The notes beneath the pieces are model-generated. The model made no database searches and was not told the origin of the DNA. It worked only from the letters and a program-made list of their open reading frames with translations. The position numbers and the translations under genes were made by a program. A stretch of DNA of 64,000 bases from Paraburkholderia sp. DHOC27 (GTDB taxonomy: Bacteria > Pseudomonadota > Gammaproteobacteria > Burkholderiales > Burkholderiaceae), in the NCBI RefSeq assembly GCF_003429005.1, contig NZ_QVQV01000015.1, positions 1 to 64,000 on the forward strand. The letters are read 5' to 3'. Shown in pieces: positions 25,198 through 35,255 of this stretch. Every line of letters begins with the position of its first letter. The stretch's first letter is position 1.

Positions 25198-26943
25198 ATG
25201 AGTATTAATGTGATTCAACTGATTCAAGCCGCGCTGTCTGACGGAGTCGTGCGGCAGTTGTCCGAACGCATCGGACTGCCGCCTGATGCAACCGGTAAGG
25301 TGATCGGTACGGCAGCGCCCGCGCTGATCGCGGCACTGATGCAAAAGGGCTCCACGCTCGAAGGCACGCGTTCGCTGTACTCCGCGATCATGTCGCCGGA
25401 CGTTAACGCTCACATTGGCGAACAACTGCCGCAACTGCTGTCGAGCACGGCCGGCATGAGCCAGCTCGAAGGCATGGGCCGGCATTTGCTGGAACGCGTG
25501 CTGGATCGTCGCGTCGACGGCCTGAGCGACACCGTCGCGGCCCAGACTGGCGTCCCCGCGCACTCCACGCATGCACTGACGGGCATCGTTGGCGCCACGC
25601 TGCTGGGCGTGCTCAAGCGGCATTTCCAGGGCGGCGGTAATGTCGGCCAGTTGCCCACGCTGCTTGGGCATCAACTGCCGTTCATTGGCGGTTTTTTGAA
25701 CGACGGTCTGTTGTCGGCGCTTGGCGCGGGCGGCGTTGCCGCGTTCGTGGGCAATGTCCTCACGCAATTGAAGGCGGTTTCCGCTCACATCGACCATCCG
25801 GTTGCACCGGCTACGCCGGTGGCGCAATCCACGCCTTCCTCGCAAGGCACGCCCCGCGTGCCGGTCGACGCCGTGCTGCGTGAAGAGAAGCGCTCGCACA
25901 AATGGCTGTGGTGGCTGCTGGCCGCCATTGCGGCCGTACTGGCGTTCCTGTTCCTGCGTGGCTGTCATGAGGACCAGACTGCACAGGTCGCCGCACCCGC
26001 GCAGCAGGCGTCCGGCGCCATGGTAGCCTCCGCGCCCGAGGCAGCCTCCGCTGTGGCGGCTTCCGATGTCGCTGCTTCGGCACCTCTCGCGTCTGAAGCG
26101 ACGGCTGCCAGCGCGGCAGAAGCGTCGCAACCGGCCGCCGCGCCGGCACCGACCAAAGACAGCCTGCTGACCTTCACGGTGGACGCAGCCGGCAAGCCGA
26201 CGCTGAATGCAACGGTTGGTAGCGAGGCCGAGAAGGCCGCATTGCTCGACGCGTTGACCAGGAAGTTCGGCGCCGACCACTTCAACGCGAACATCACCGT
26301 CGACCCGGACACCAAGCCGGCCGACTGGCTCTCGCACGTCGACGCCCTGTTGCCGCTGATGGCATTGCCGGGCGCGGAAGTGAAAGTGAACGGCGCGCAT
26401 ATCGAACTGAGCGGCGCGGCAGCGAATGCCAAGCTCGGCTGGCTGGACCGCCTGAAGGCACTGTTCGGCGCGTCGTATGACATCGGCTCGTTCAATGTGG
26501 ATCAAGCCGTGGCCAACGCTACGCAATCGTTCCGCAGCGCCATCAAGGGACTGCTCTCGCCGGACAGCTCGTGCACCACGGCGGATGTCGTCAAGGTGCT
26601 GAATCTGCAGGTGATCAACTTCGCAAGCGCCAGCGCCCATGTGCCGGCTTCGGCGGTGGACGACCTGCGTCAGTCGGCGCAAGTGCTGATGGCTTGCGCG
26701 CACAACGGCAGCGCACCGAAGCTGGAAGTGGCGGGCTATTCGGACAACGTAGGCGGTGCGCAGGCCAACCTGCAACTGTCGAAGAAGCGTGCGGAATCGG
26801 TGCGCGCGTTCCTCGTCAAGACTGGCGTGCCGGCTGATTCGTTGACCGCACAGGGTTACGGCGATGCGCGTCCGGTGGCGAGCAACGACACCGCGAGCGG
26901 CCGCTTTGCAAACCGCCGCATCGAGTTTGTCACGGCGCAGTAA
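25198..26943 (+). CDS. DUF937 (YidB-like)-OmpA fusion envelope protein
   Basis: 581 residues. Residues 1-200 look like a DUF937/YidB-type domain (PPDATGKVIGTAAPALIAAL, HALTGIVGATLLGVLKRHF). One membrane segment follows near 235-252 (WLWWLLAAIAAVLAFLFLRG), then an Ala-rich linker and a BON-like region (about 320-430). An OmpA peptidoglycan-binding domain completes it, with VAGYSDNVGGAQANLQLSKK, GYGDARPVASNDTASGR and NRRIEF. The topology implied is cytoplasmic DUF937, one crossing, periplasmic OmpA bound to cell wall. The start MSINVIQL follows AAGGAAG. The role of the cytoplasmic half is unknown. Confidence 0.9.
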   Translation: MSINVIQLIQAALSDGVVRQLSERIGLPPDATGKVIGTAAPALIAALMQKGSTLEGTRSLYSAIMSPDVNAHIGEQLPQLLSSTAGMSQLEGMGRHLLERVLDRRVDGLSDTVAAQTGVPAHSTHALTGIVGATLLGVLKRHFQGGGNVGQLPTLLGHQLPFIGGFLNDGLLSALGAGGVAAFVGNVLTQLKAVSAHIDHPVAPATPVAQSTPSSQGTPRVPVDAVLREEKRSHKWLWWLLAAIAAVLAFLFLRGCHEDQTAQVAAPAQQASGAMVASAPEAASAVAASDVAASAPLASEATAASAAEASQPAAAPAPTKDSLLTFTVDAAGKPTLNATVGSEAEKAALLDALTRKFGADHFNANITVDPDTKPADWLSHVDALLPLMALPGAEVKVNGAHIELSGAAANAKLGWLDRLKALFGASYDIGSFNVDQAVANATQSFRSAIKGLLSPDSSCTTADVVKVLNLQVINFASASAHVPASAVDDLRQSAQVLMACAHNGSAPKLEVAGYSDNVGGAQANLQLSKKRAESVRAFLVKTGVPADSLTAQGYGDARPVASNDTASGRFANRRIEFVTAQ

Positions 26944-26994
26944 GCGTCGAAGGGGTGTAGACAGCGCTTGCAGTTGATTTACCGCGCTGCGTGA

Positions 26995-27028
26995 AATGCC
27001 GTCCGGCGTGAGCCGGGCGGCATTTTTT
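26995..27028 (+). terminator. Rho-independent terminator after the DUF937-OmpA gene
   Basis: A 13-bp stem (AATGCCGTCCGGC with GCCGGGCGGCATT) with loop GTGA, followed by a run of T. It ends the plus-strand transcript before the convergent LysR gene. Confidence 0.9.
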
Positions 27029-27083
27029 ATTGCGTTGGCTTTGCTGCGTTGGCGCTATTGCGCCGAGTTGCTTACGAGTTGTT

Positions 27084-28037
27084 TTACGGCGAGGTCGTCG
27101 CAGGCGCCGCGCCGCTGATGCCGATATTCGGCCAGTGCATGAGATCGTCGCCGGCCTGCGCTTGCAGCGTTTCGCGCGCCACGTCGAGCCAGGCCCGTGC
27201 GGCATGCGACAGGTAGCCGTTACGCCGCCAGCCAATCGCCATTTCCCACGGAATCTCGGGTTCGACCACTGGACGGCAGGAGAAGCGCGTCGCATCGAGC
27301 CGCCGGCAGTACGGCGCGGGCAAGAGCGCAATGCCGACACCGGCGAGCACCAGCGCCGCCATGAAGTCCCAGTGGCCGCTGCGGCCGACGATGGTCGGCA
27401 TGAAGCCCGCGTCGCGGCAGGCATTCAACACGACGTCGTTGAGCGCGAGACTCTCGCCATAGAACACGAACGGCTCCGCGCCAAGGTCCGCCAGCGGCAC
27501 CTGCTGCATGGCGTCCCACCGCGAGCCGCGCCGCGCCACCAGCCACAGCACCTGATGGGTGATCGGCAGCACGTCGATGTGCTCCGGGTCAACGGGTTGC
27601 AACACGCCGCCCAGCTCCAGTTCTCCGTTGATGAGCGCCGTTTCGATCGCCCGCGAACCCTGTTCGAACAGCTTCAGCTCGATCTTCGGATAGCGCTGCC
27701 TGAAGGCCGCGATGGCCGGTGTGAAGAGCGAGCCGCCCATTGGCGGGATGCCGATGGTCAACTGGCCGCGTTCCATCGCATCCAGATCGTTGAGCTCCGC
27801 CTGCAACTGGGCGTGCACCGCCAATACGTCCTGACCGCGCTGATAGACGATGCGTCCGGCGTCGGTGAGCACCATCTGACGGCCGTCGCGCAGCAGGAGC
27901 GGCGTGCCGATTTCGTCCTCCAGCGATTTCACCATCTTGCTGATGGTCGGCTGCGTGACGAACATCTGCTCGGCCGCGCCGGTAAAGCTCTGCTGGCGCA
28001 CGACTTCGACGAAATAGCGCAGGGCACGAAGTTCCAC
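27084..28037 (-). CDS. LysR-family transcriptional regulator
   Basis: 317 residues with an N-terminal winged helix (ALRYFVEVVRQQSFTGAAEQ, then VTQPTISKMVKSLEDEIG) and a C-terminal periplasmic-binding-like effector domain. The start is a GTG preceded by CCGGAG at a good distance; the upstream frame is not convincing. Effector and targets are unknown. It converges with the DUF937-OmpA gene and diverges from the glycosyltransferase, so either autoregulation or control of the latter is possible. Confidence 0.92.
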   Translation of the reverse strand: MELRALRYFVEVVRQQSFTGAAEQMFVTQPTISKMVKSLEDEIGTPLLLRDGRQMVLTDAGRIVYQRGQDVLAVHAQLQAELNDLDAMERGQLTIGIPPMGGSLFTPAIAAFRQRYPKIELKLFEQGSRAIETALINGELELGGVLQPVDPEHIDVLPITHQVLWLVARRGSRWDAMQQVPLADLGAEPFVFYGESLALNDVVLNACRDAGFMPTIVGRSGHWDFMAALVLAGVGIALLPAPYCRRLDATRFSCRPVVEPEIPWEMAIGWRRNGYLSHAARAWLDVARETLQAQAGDDLMHWPNIGISGAAPATTSP

Positions 28038-28053
28038 GATGTCAGGCTCCGGA

Positions 28054-28068
28054 ATTCCAAAATGGAAT
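28054..28068. promoter_or_regulatory. Inverted repeat upstream of the LysR gene
   Basis: ATTCC-AAAAT-GGAAT, a perfect 5-5-5 inverted repeat 17 bp before the GTG start. It has the size and T-N11-A shape of LysR binding sites, suggesting autoregulation. On the minus strand TATAAT is found further upstream (28089-28094), which would place the repeat in the leader. Confidence 0.5.
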
Positions 28069-28309
28069 GGTTGAGGTAATGGTGAGTGATTATAGTTATA
28101 TTGAGGGTAGGGATCGAGGGGGGGGGCGTTGCGATAACGCAAGGTGAGCACGCCGCGACACTCTGGCTCACCGTGTTTTCAGGATGCGTCTGCGCGCACT
28201 CGAACTATGATTGAAGGTCGTTCCAGCCGCGTCTGCCCTGGCATTCGCGCGCTCGAATCATCGAGCCGTTGGTTTCCTTTCCCGCCGTTTTAGCCGCTTC
28301 GCCGTTCCC

Positions 28310-29098
28310 ATGCTGCCCATTTCGATCATCGTCCCTTGCTACAACGCCGCCGCCACCCTGGCCCGCACGCTCGAAAGCTGTCTGATCCAGCCGGAAGCGG
28401 CGCAGATCATCGTCGTGGACGACGGCTCCGCCGATGATTCGATGGCGATCGTTCGGCAATACGGCGAACGCGATGCCCGCGTCGGTCTGTTGCCCATGCC
28501 GGTGAACGGCGGCGCGGCGCGGGCGCGCAACTGGGGTGCGCTGCATGCCGATCAGCCGCTGCTCGCTTTCATCGACGCCGACGACGAGTATTTCCCCGCC
28601 GCGCTGGCGGCAGCGAGCCTCTATCTCGAACAGCATCCCGCCGAGGCGGCGATTCGCCTCGACGTCGAATTCAGCGGCTTTCCGGCAGATATCACCACGC
28701 ACAGCGCGTTTGATTCGCTCGGCGCCACGCTCAGCAACACGGTGCCCAGCAGCCTCGTCATACGCCGTGCTGCGTTTGCCGCGTTGGGCGGATTTCCGAT
28801 GGACGCTTTCTTTCGTCGCAACGGCGGCGAAGATGGCGCGTTTTCGTGGGCGCTGCGTGAGTTGTTCGGCAACCAGCGCCTCGTCGATAGCAAGCGCGTG
28901 CGCATGCATTACCACGCGCGCATCCACGCTGAACGTTACTTCCGGATTTTCATGGGCATGCAGCAGGCGCGTCCCGAAGATGTTGCCGAATCGTTCCGTC
29001 TGTCGGAGGTATTCGTCGAAGCCGCCAAGGCCAATCTCGCCCAACTGCGTGCGTTGAGCGCACCCGCGCCAGAAGCCGCAACAACCCACCCCACCTAG
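28310..29098 (+). CDS. Family 2 glycosyltransferase
   Basis: 262 residues with a GT-A fold: PISIIVPCYNAAATLARTLE, QIIVVDDGSADDSMAIVRQY, and the metal-binding FIDADDEYFPAAL. Acceptor is unknown. The start MLPISIIVP is favoured by family alignment; an ATG at 28211 would add 33 unrelated residues. No membrane segment was seen. The next gene on the strand is ahcY, 261 bp on, with its own promoter and riboswitch. Confidence 0.88.
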   Translation: MLPISIIVPCYNAAATLARTLESCLIQPEAAQIIVVDDGSADDSMAIVRQYGERDARVGLLPMPVNGGAARARNWGALHADQPLLAFIDADDEYFPAALAAASLYLEQHPAEAAIRLDVEFSGFPADITTHSAFDSLGATLSNTVPSSLVIRRAAFAALGGFPMDAFFRRNGGEDGAFSWALRELFGNQRLVDSKRVRMHYHARIHAERYFRIFMGMQQARPEDVAESFRLSEVFVEAAKANLAQLRALSAPAPEAATTHPT

Positions 29099-29178
29099 CC
29101 GAAACCACACTCGCGCGGCTGCCCTGCAAGGCCGTATCGACCCTCCCGCCGCGTCACCCCGAATCCATCTCGATTTGC

Positions 29179-29184
29179 TACAAT
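29179..29184 (+). promoter_or_regulatory. Extended -10 promoter of ahcY
   Basis: TTGCTACAAT contains a near-consensus -10 (TACAAT). Predicted transcription start about 29191-29193 coincides with the first base of the riboswitch P1 stem, which supports both calls. Confidence 0.6.
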
Positions 29185-29192
29185 CGCCATTC

Positions 29193-29323
29193 GTCTCCGA
29201 GGAGCGTTGCGACAGGGGCGGTGAATCGAGATTCGCCGGATACCTGCCAGGCTCGGAGACTTTCAATCGGACGGACTGAAGGCGCTATGCGCTTCAGAAA
29301 CCACCGCATCGAACGGCGCTCAC
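29193..29323 (+). ncRNA. SAH riboswitch (S-adenosylhomocysteine sensor) of ahcY
   Basis: The conserved core GAGGAGCGTTGCGAC and GCCAGGCTCGG are present. P1 is a perfect 9-bp stem, GTCTCCGAG (29193-29201) with CTCGGAGAC (29252-29260). The pseudoknot GAGCG (29202-29206) can pair with CGCTC (29317-29321). A side hairpin CTGAAGGCGC/GCGCTTCAG lies at 29276-29295. This class binds SAH and turns on recycling genes. It stands directly before ahcY with the ribosome site AAAGGAGG at 29347-29354 downstream. Confidence 0.93.
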
Positions 29324-29359
29324 GTCAAATTTCTAGTCATTTTTAGAAAGGAGGGCGTG

Positions 29360-30781
<1,422 letters not shown>

Positions 30782-30803
30782 GCAGGTTCACGGCAGGCAA
30801 CCA

Positions 30804-30827
30804 GGCGGGCCGTCACGACGGCTCGCC
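30804..30827 (+). terminator. Hairpin between ahcY and the small membrane protein gene
   Basis: A 10-bp stem (GGCGGGCCGT with ACGGCTCGCC, one G-U) with loop CACG, 22 bp after the ahcY stop. There is no T tract, so it may be a processing or attenuation hairpin inside the operon. Confidence 0.35.
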
Positions 30828-30904
30828 CGATGGCGCGGCGCGCATTACGGCCGCGCCTGCCTGCTCCGCTCAATCAAGGACTCTCGGCCCAACAGGAGCT
30901 TTAC

Positions 30905-31258
30905 ATGACCTTGCTGCTGACCTGGGTGATCAATGCGCTCGCGCTCCTGATCATCACCTACCTCGTGCCGTCGATTCACATTCGCAGCTTCGGCACCGCG
31001 CTGATCGTGGCGGTGGTGCTTGGCCTCATCAACACCGTGCTGCGGCCGGTGCTGATTCTGCTGACGCTGCCGGTGACGATTCTCACGCTAGGACTCTTCA
31101 TTCTGGTGGTCAATGCGCTGTGCTTCTGGCTGTGCGCGTCGCTGCTGAAGGGGTTCGAAGTATCGGGGTTCTGGTCGGCGTTCATTGGCTCGATCCTGTA
31201 CAGCATTGTTTCGTGGCTGCTGTCCGCGCTCATCTTCGGCAATCGCAGTCTTGGCTGA
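30905..31258 (+). CDS. Small membrane protein, phage-holin/DUF360 type
   Basis: 117 residues with four hydrophobic segments (LLTWVINALALLIITYLV, ALIVAVVLGLINTVLRPVLI, LGLFILVVNALCFWLCASLL, AFIGSILYSIVSWLLSALIF). This matches the common bacterial mycobacterial-type 'phage holin family' proteins, which are not phage genes in this setting; the name comes from the domain database. AGGAG precedes the ATG. It lies between ahcY and metF on one strand, a conserved betaproteobacterial arrangement as far as I recall. The function is unknown. Confidence 0.85.
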   Translation: MTLLLTWVINALALLIITYLVPSIHIRSFGTALIVAVVLGLINTVLRPVLILLTLPVTILTLGLFILVVNALCFWLCASLLKGFEVSGFWSAFIGSILYSIVSWLLSALIFGNRSLG

Positions 31259-31291
31259 AGTGGGCTGAATTTTTACCACGGCGATTGAGTC

Positions 31292-32122
31292 ATGAACCCG
31301 CTCGAACTCTCATTCGAATTCTTCCCGCCGAAGACGCCGGATGGCGTCGAGAAGCTGCGCGCCACCCGCGCGCAACTCGCGGCGCTGAAGCCGAAGTTTG
31401 TCTCCGTCACGTTTGGTGCCGGTGGGTCGACGCAGCAAGGCACGCTCGATACCGTCGTCGATATGGCGAAGGACGGTCTCGAGGCCGCGCCGCATCTGTC
31501 GTGCATCGGCTCGTCGAAGGACAGCCTGCGGGCCATCCTCAACGAGTACCGCGCGCACGGCATCCGTCATATCGTCGCGTTACGCGGCGATCTGCCCTCC
31601 GGCATGGGCTCGGTTGGTGAACTGCGCTACGCATCGGAACTGGTGAGCTTTATCCGCGCCGAATTCGGCGACTGGTTCTGGATCGAAGTGGCGGGCTACC
31701 CCGAGTACCACCCGCAGTCGCGCTCGCCGCGCCACGACCTCGAGAACTTTGCCCGCAAGGTGAAGGCCGGGGCCAACTCGGCGATCACGCAGTACTTCTT
31801 CAACGCGGACGCGTACTTCCGCTTTGTCGACGATGCCCGCAAGCTCGGCGTCGACGTGCCTATCGTGCCCGGCATCATGCCGATCACCAACTTCTCGCAG
31901 TTGATGCGTTTCTCCGAGATGTGCGGCGCGGAAGTGCCGCGCTGGGTGGCGCGCAGGCTCGAAAGCTACGGCGACGATCGCGAGTCGATTCGTGCCTTCG
32001 GACTGGATGTGGTCGCTGATCTGTGCCAGCGGCTCGTCGATGCACGCGTGGCGGGGCTGCACTTCTACACCCTTAACAACGCAGCGGCCACCCAGGCCAT
32101 CTGCGAGCGGCTGGGCGCGTAA
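31292..32122 (+). CDS. metF: Methylenetetrahydrofolate reductase
   Basis: 276 residues with the FAD-dependent TIM barrel signature: PLELSFEFFPPKTPDGVEKL, SVTFGAGGSTQQGTL, IVALRGDLPSGMGS and the folate-site FFNADAYFRF. It makes 5-methyl-THF for methionine synthesis. It lies 33 bp after the small membrane protein and completes an ahcY-metF methyl-cycle unit. Confidence 0.97.
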   Translation: MNPLELSFEFFPPKTPDGVEKLRATRAQLAALKPKFVSVTFGAGGSTQQGTLDTVVDMAKDGLEAAPHLSCIGSSKDSLRAILNEYRAHGIRHIVALRGDLPSGMGSVGELRYASELVSFIRAEFGDWFWIEVAGYPEYHPQSRSPRHDLENFARKVKAGANSAITQYFFNADAYFRFVDDARKLGVDVPIVPGIMPITNFSQLMRFSEMCGAEVPRWVARRLESYGDDRESIRAFGLDVVADLCQRLVDARVAGLHFYTLNNAAATQAICERLGA

Positions 32123-32141
32123 ACGTCGAGCTTCGGCCATA

Positions 32142-32169
32142 CACCGCGCGGTCCTCGCGCCGCGCGGTG
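32142..32169 (+). terminator. Hairpin after metF
   Basis: A perfect 10-bp GC-rich stem (CACCGCGCGG with CCGCGCGGTG) around an 8-base loop, 20 bp past metF, followed by a pyrimidine-rich CTCTTCCTT. Likely a terminator. Confidence 0.55.
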
Positions 32170-32393
32170 CTCTTCCTTGCCAATCAGCCGTCCCGCTTTC
32201 CCGTCCCGCTCCCCGTCCTGTCTCCCCGCGCCTGCTTAAGCGCCGTGCAATCCACGCTGACAGCCTAAAATAGCCTGAGATGCCTGCTTTTGCGCACGCA
32301 CGGCGTGCGCTACCCCGGCGCAACCCACCGTGACCCGCCGTGGATCAAAGTCAAGGATTGTTTCCAATCGTCAACTGAAGCATTTTCCTCCGC

Positions 32394-32422
32394 TTGTTGC
32401 AGCGAGCCATGCTTAGTAATAT
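32394..32422 (+). promoter_or_regulatory. Sigma-70 promoter of dppA
   Basis: TTGTTG (32394-32399) and TAATAT (32417-32422) with a 17-bp spacer, about 43 bp upstream of the start codon. Confidence 0.65.
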
Positions 32423-32464
32423 CGCGCTACGCTGGTGAAAGCCAGCCTCGAACCTGGAGGAAAC

Positions 32465-34093
32465 ATGAAGCAAAACAATCTGTTGCGCGCCGCGCGGATC
32501 ACGACGCTCGTCGCAGCCGCAGCGGTATCGATGGTTGGCGCCAGCGTGGCGCATGCCGCGATTCCGAAAAAAACCCTGGTCTACTGCTCAGAAGGCAGCC
32601 CTGCGGGTTTCGATCCTGCCCAATACACCACGGGCACTGATTTCACGGCCAATACGTTCACCGTCTTCAATCGCCTCGTCGAATTCGAACGCGGCGGTAC
32701 CAAGGTCGAGCCGGGCCTCGCTGAGAAATGGGACGTCTCGCCGGATGGCAAGACCTATACGTTCCATCTGCGTCATGGCGTCAAATTCCAGACCACGGCG
32801 TACTTCAAGCCGACCCGCGAATTCAATGCGGACGACGTCGTGTTCACGTTCCAGCGCATGCTCGATCCGACCATGCCGTTCAACAAGGCGTACCCGGCGC
32901 AATTCCCGTACTTCACGGACATGGGCCTCGACAAGCTGATCGACAAGGTCGAGAAGGTCGACCCGTACACGGTGCGCTTCACGCTGAAGGAAGTGAACGC
33001 TCCGTTCATCCAGAACATGGCGATGGAGTTTGCGTCCATCCAGTCGGCTGAGTACGCGGATTCGCTGATGAAGGCGGGCAAGGCAGCCGACCTCAATCAA
33101 AAGCCGGTGGGCACGGGCCCGTTCATTTTCCGCAGCTATACGAAGGACGCCACGATCCGTTTCGACGGCAATCCTGACTATTGGAAGCCGAACGAAGTGA
33201 AGATCTCCAAGCTGATCTTCGCCATCACGCCGGATGCCGGCGTGCGCGTGCAGAAGCTGAAGCGCGACGAATGCCAGGTGATGAGCTATCCGCGTCCGGC
33301 GGACATCGCGCCGCTGAAGGCGGAAAGCAGCATTGCCATGCCGTCGCAGCCGGGCTTCAACCTGGGCTACCTGTCGTACAACGTGCAGCACAAGCCGCTG
33401 GATAACGTCGATGTGCGCAAGGCGCTCGACATGGCGATCAACAAGAAGGCGATCATCGACTCCGTCTACCAGGGCGCAGGCCAGTCCGCGACGAATCCGA
33501 TGCCGCCAACGCAGTGGTCGTACGACAAGGGCTTGCCGAGCCTGTCCTACGATCCGGCCAAGGCCAAGGAACTGCTTGCCAAGGCGGGTCTCTCGAATGG
33601 CTTTGACATCACGCTGTGGGCCATGCCCGTGCAGCGCGCCTACAACCCGAACGCACGCCTGATGTCGGAAATGATCCAGGCGGATTGGGCCAAGGTCGGC
33701 GTGCGCGCGAAGATCGTCACGTATGAGTGGGGCGAGTACATCAAGCGTGCTCACGCAGGTGAAGACGATTCGATGTTGATTGGCTGGACCGGCGACAACG
33801 GCGATCCGGACAACTGGCTCGGCACGCTGCTCGGCTGCGAGGCAATCAACGGCAACAACTTCGGCAAGTGGTGCTACAAGCCGTTCGACGATCTGATCCA
33901 GAAGGGCCGTACGACTTCGGATCAAGGCCAGCGCACGCAGATCTATACGCAGGCGCAGCAGATCTTCGCGCAGCAGTTGCCGTTCTCGCCGATCGCGCAC
34001 TCGACGGTGTATCAGCCGGTCAGCAAGAAGGTGACCGACATGCGCATCGAGCCGCTGGGTTATGCACGCTTCGACGGTGTGGGCGTGCAATAA
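32465..34093 (+). CDS. dppA: Dipeptide ABC transporter, periplasmic binding protein
   Basis: 542 residues. A signal peptide (basic start, hydrophobic core, ending VAHAA near residue 35) leads into an SBP class 5 fold (LVYCSEGSPAGFDPAQYTTG, FTVFNRLVEFERG, PVGTGPFIF). Two Cys of the DppA type (RDECQVM, LLGCEAINGNNFGKWCYK) are present. It captures dipeptides, and in enterics heme, for the membrane complex encoded next. The start follows CTGGAGGAAAC. The hairpin after the gene and a separate downstream start fit the usual higher expression of the binding protein. Confidence 0.95.
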   Translation: MKQNNLLRAARITTLVAAAAVSMVGASVAHAAIPKKTLVYCSEGSPAGFDPAQYTTGTDFTANTFTVFNRLVEFERGGTKVEPGLAEKWDVSPDGKTYTFHLRHGVKFQTTAYFKPTREFNADDVVFTFQRMLDPTMPFNKAYPAQFPYFTDMGLDKLIDKVEKVDPYTVRFTLKEVNAPFIQNMAMEFASIQSAEYADSLMKAGKAADLNQKPVGTGPFIFRSYTKDATIRFDGNPDYWKPNEVKISKLIFAITPDAGVRVQKLKRDECQVMSYPRPADIAPLKAESSIAMPSQPGFNLGYLSYNVQHKPLDNVDVRKALDMAINKKAIIDSVYQGAGQSATNPMPPTQWSYDKGLPSLSYDPAKAKELLAKAGLSNGFDITLWAMPVQRAYNPNARLMSEMIQADWAKVGVRAKIVTYEWGEYIKRAHAGEDDSMLIGWTGDNGDPDNWLGTLLGCEAINGNNFGKWCYKPFDDLIQKGRTTSDQGQRTQIYTQAQQIFAQQLPFSPIAHSTVYQPVSKKVTDMRIEPLGYARFDGVGVQ

Positions 34094-34167
34094 GGCGAGC
34101 CGTCTGGCTTGCCGCAATGACTGACGCAGTCCGTTTTTCGCACGGTTAGAAAACTGGTCGAAATGGT

Positions 34168-34200
34168 CCGGCGACCGGGGTCACAAGCCCTCGTCGCCGG
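34168..34200 (+). terminator. Attenuating hairpin between dppA and dppB
   Basis: CCGGCGA (34168-34174) pairs with TCGCCGG (34194-34200), with inner GGG/CCC pairs, and is followed by TTGTGTTTT. Partial termination here would keep binding-protein mRNA above permease mRNA. Confidence 0.6.
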
Positions 34201-34237
34201 TTGTGTTTTCCGTTCATCAAGACCAAGGGGACAAACC

Positions 34238-35248
34238 ATGTTTCGTTTTGTCTTGCGCCGCGTTGGCATGGTGATACCGACTTTCATCGGCATCACGATC
34301 CTCGCGTTTGCGCTGATTCACCTGATACCCGGCGACCCGATCGAAGTGATGATGGGCGAGCGCGGGGTCGATCCGGCGATGCACGCCGCGGCCATGCACC
34401 GGCTCGGCCTCGATGAGCCGCTGCCGGTTCAATATCTCCACTATGTCGGGCGCGCGCTGCATGGCGACCTCGGCATGTCGATCATCACCAACACCAGCGT
34501 GATGGACGAGTTCCTTGCCCGCTTCCCGGCCACGGTCGAACTGTCCATCTGCGCGATGCTGTTCGCCCTCATCGTGGGACTGCCGGCCGGTGTATTCGCA
34601 GCGCTGCGGCGCGGTACGGTCGTCGATCATGGCGTGATGGGCACGGCCCTCACCGGCTATTCGATGCCTATCTTCTGGTGGGGTTTGATTCTCATCATGC
34701 TGTTCTCGGTGAAGCTCGGCTGGACGCCCGTGTCGGGACGTATCGCCGTCGAGTACGACATTCCACACGTCACCGGTTTCATGCTGATCGATTCGTTGAT
34801 GTCCACCGACGAAGGCGCGTTCACGTCCGCGGTGAGTCATCTGATTCTGCCGGCCATCGTGCTCGGTACGATTCCGCTGGCGGTGGTGGCGCGCATGACG
34901 CGTTCGTCCATGCTGGAAGTACTGCGTGAGGATTACATCCGCACGGCGCGCGCGAAGGGTTTGTCGCCGGGGCGGGTGATCGTCGTGCATGCATTGCGTA
35001 ATGCGCTGATACCGGTGGTGACGGTGATTGGTTTGCAGGTGGGCACGCTGCTCGCGGGCGCGGTGCTGACGGAGACCTTGTTCTCGTGGCCCGGGGTCGG
35101 CAAGTGGCTGATCGATGCGATCAGCCGGCGCGATTACCCGGTGGTACAGGGCGGCATTCTGATGATCGCCACCCTCGTGATCGTCGTGAATCTGATCGTC
35201 GATCTGTTGTACGGCGTGCTGAATCCACGCATTCGCCATACGAGGTAA
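34238..35248 (+). CDS. dppB: Dipeptide ABC transporter permease
   Basis: 336 residues with six membrane segments and the inner-membrane EAA loop (EDYIRTARAKGLSPGRVIVV). The N-terminal FRFVLRRVGMVIPTFIGIT is typical for DppB. The start follows AAGGGG; a 25-codon upstream extension looks artificial. It pairs with DppC. Confidence 0.96.
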   Translation: MFRFVLRRVGMVIPTFIGITILAFALIHLIPGDPIEVMMGERGVDPAMHAAAMHRLGLDEPLPVQYLHYVGRALHGDLGMSIITNTSVMDEFLARFPATVELSICAMLFALIVGLPAGVFAALRRGTVVDHGVMGTALTGYSMPIFWWGLILIMLFSVKLGWTPVSGRIAVEYDIPHVTGFMLIDSLMSTDEGAFTSAVSHLILPAIVLGTIPLAVVARMTRSSMLEVLREDYIRTARAKGLSPGRVIVVHALRNALIPVVTVIGLQVGTLLAGAVLTETLFSWPGVGKWLIDAISRRDYPVVQGGILMIATLVIVVNLIVDLLYGVLNPRIRHTR

Positions 35249-35255
35249 AAAGACT

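Larger units (their letters stand above)
32123..32464. other. Intergenic region metF to dppA
   Basis: 342 bp without a gene. It holds a hairpin after metF and the dppA promoter, both entered separately. Nothing else was seen. Confidence 0.6.

Noticed and set aside
30905..31258. Phage origin for the holin-family protein
   Set aside because: No other phage gene is present and the protein sits inside a metabolic operon; the label is a domain name only.
32588..34117. 509-residue minus-strand frame opposite dppA
   Set aside because: Shadow of dppA with Arg/Leu/His-rich sequence and no motif.
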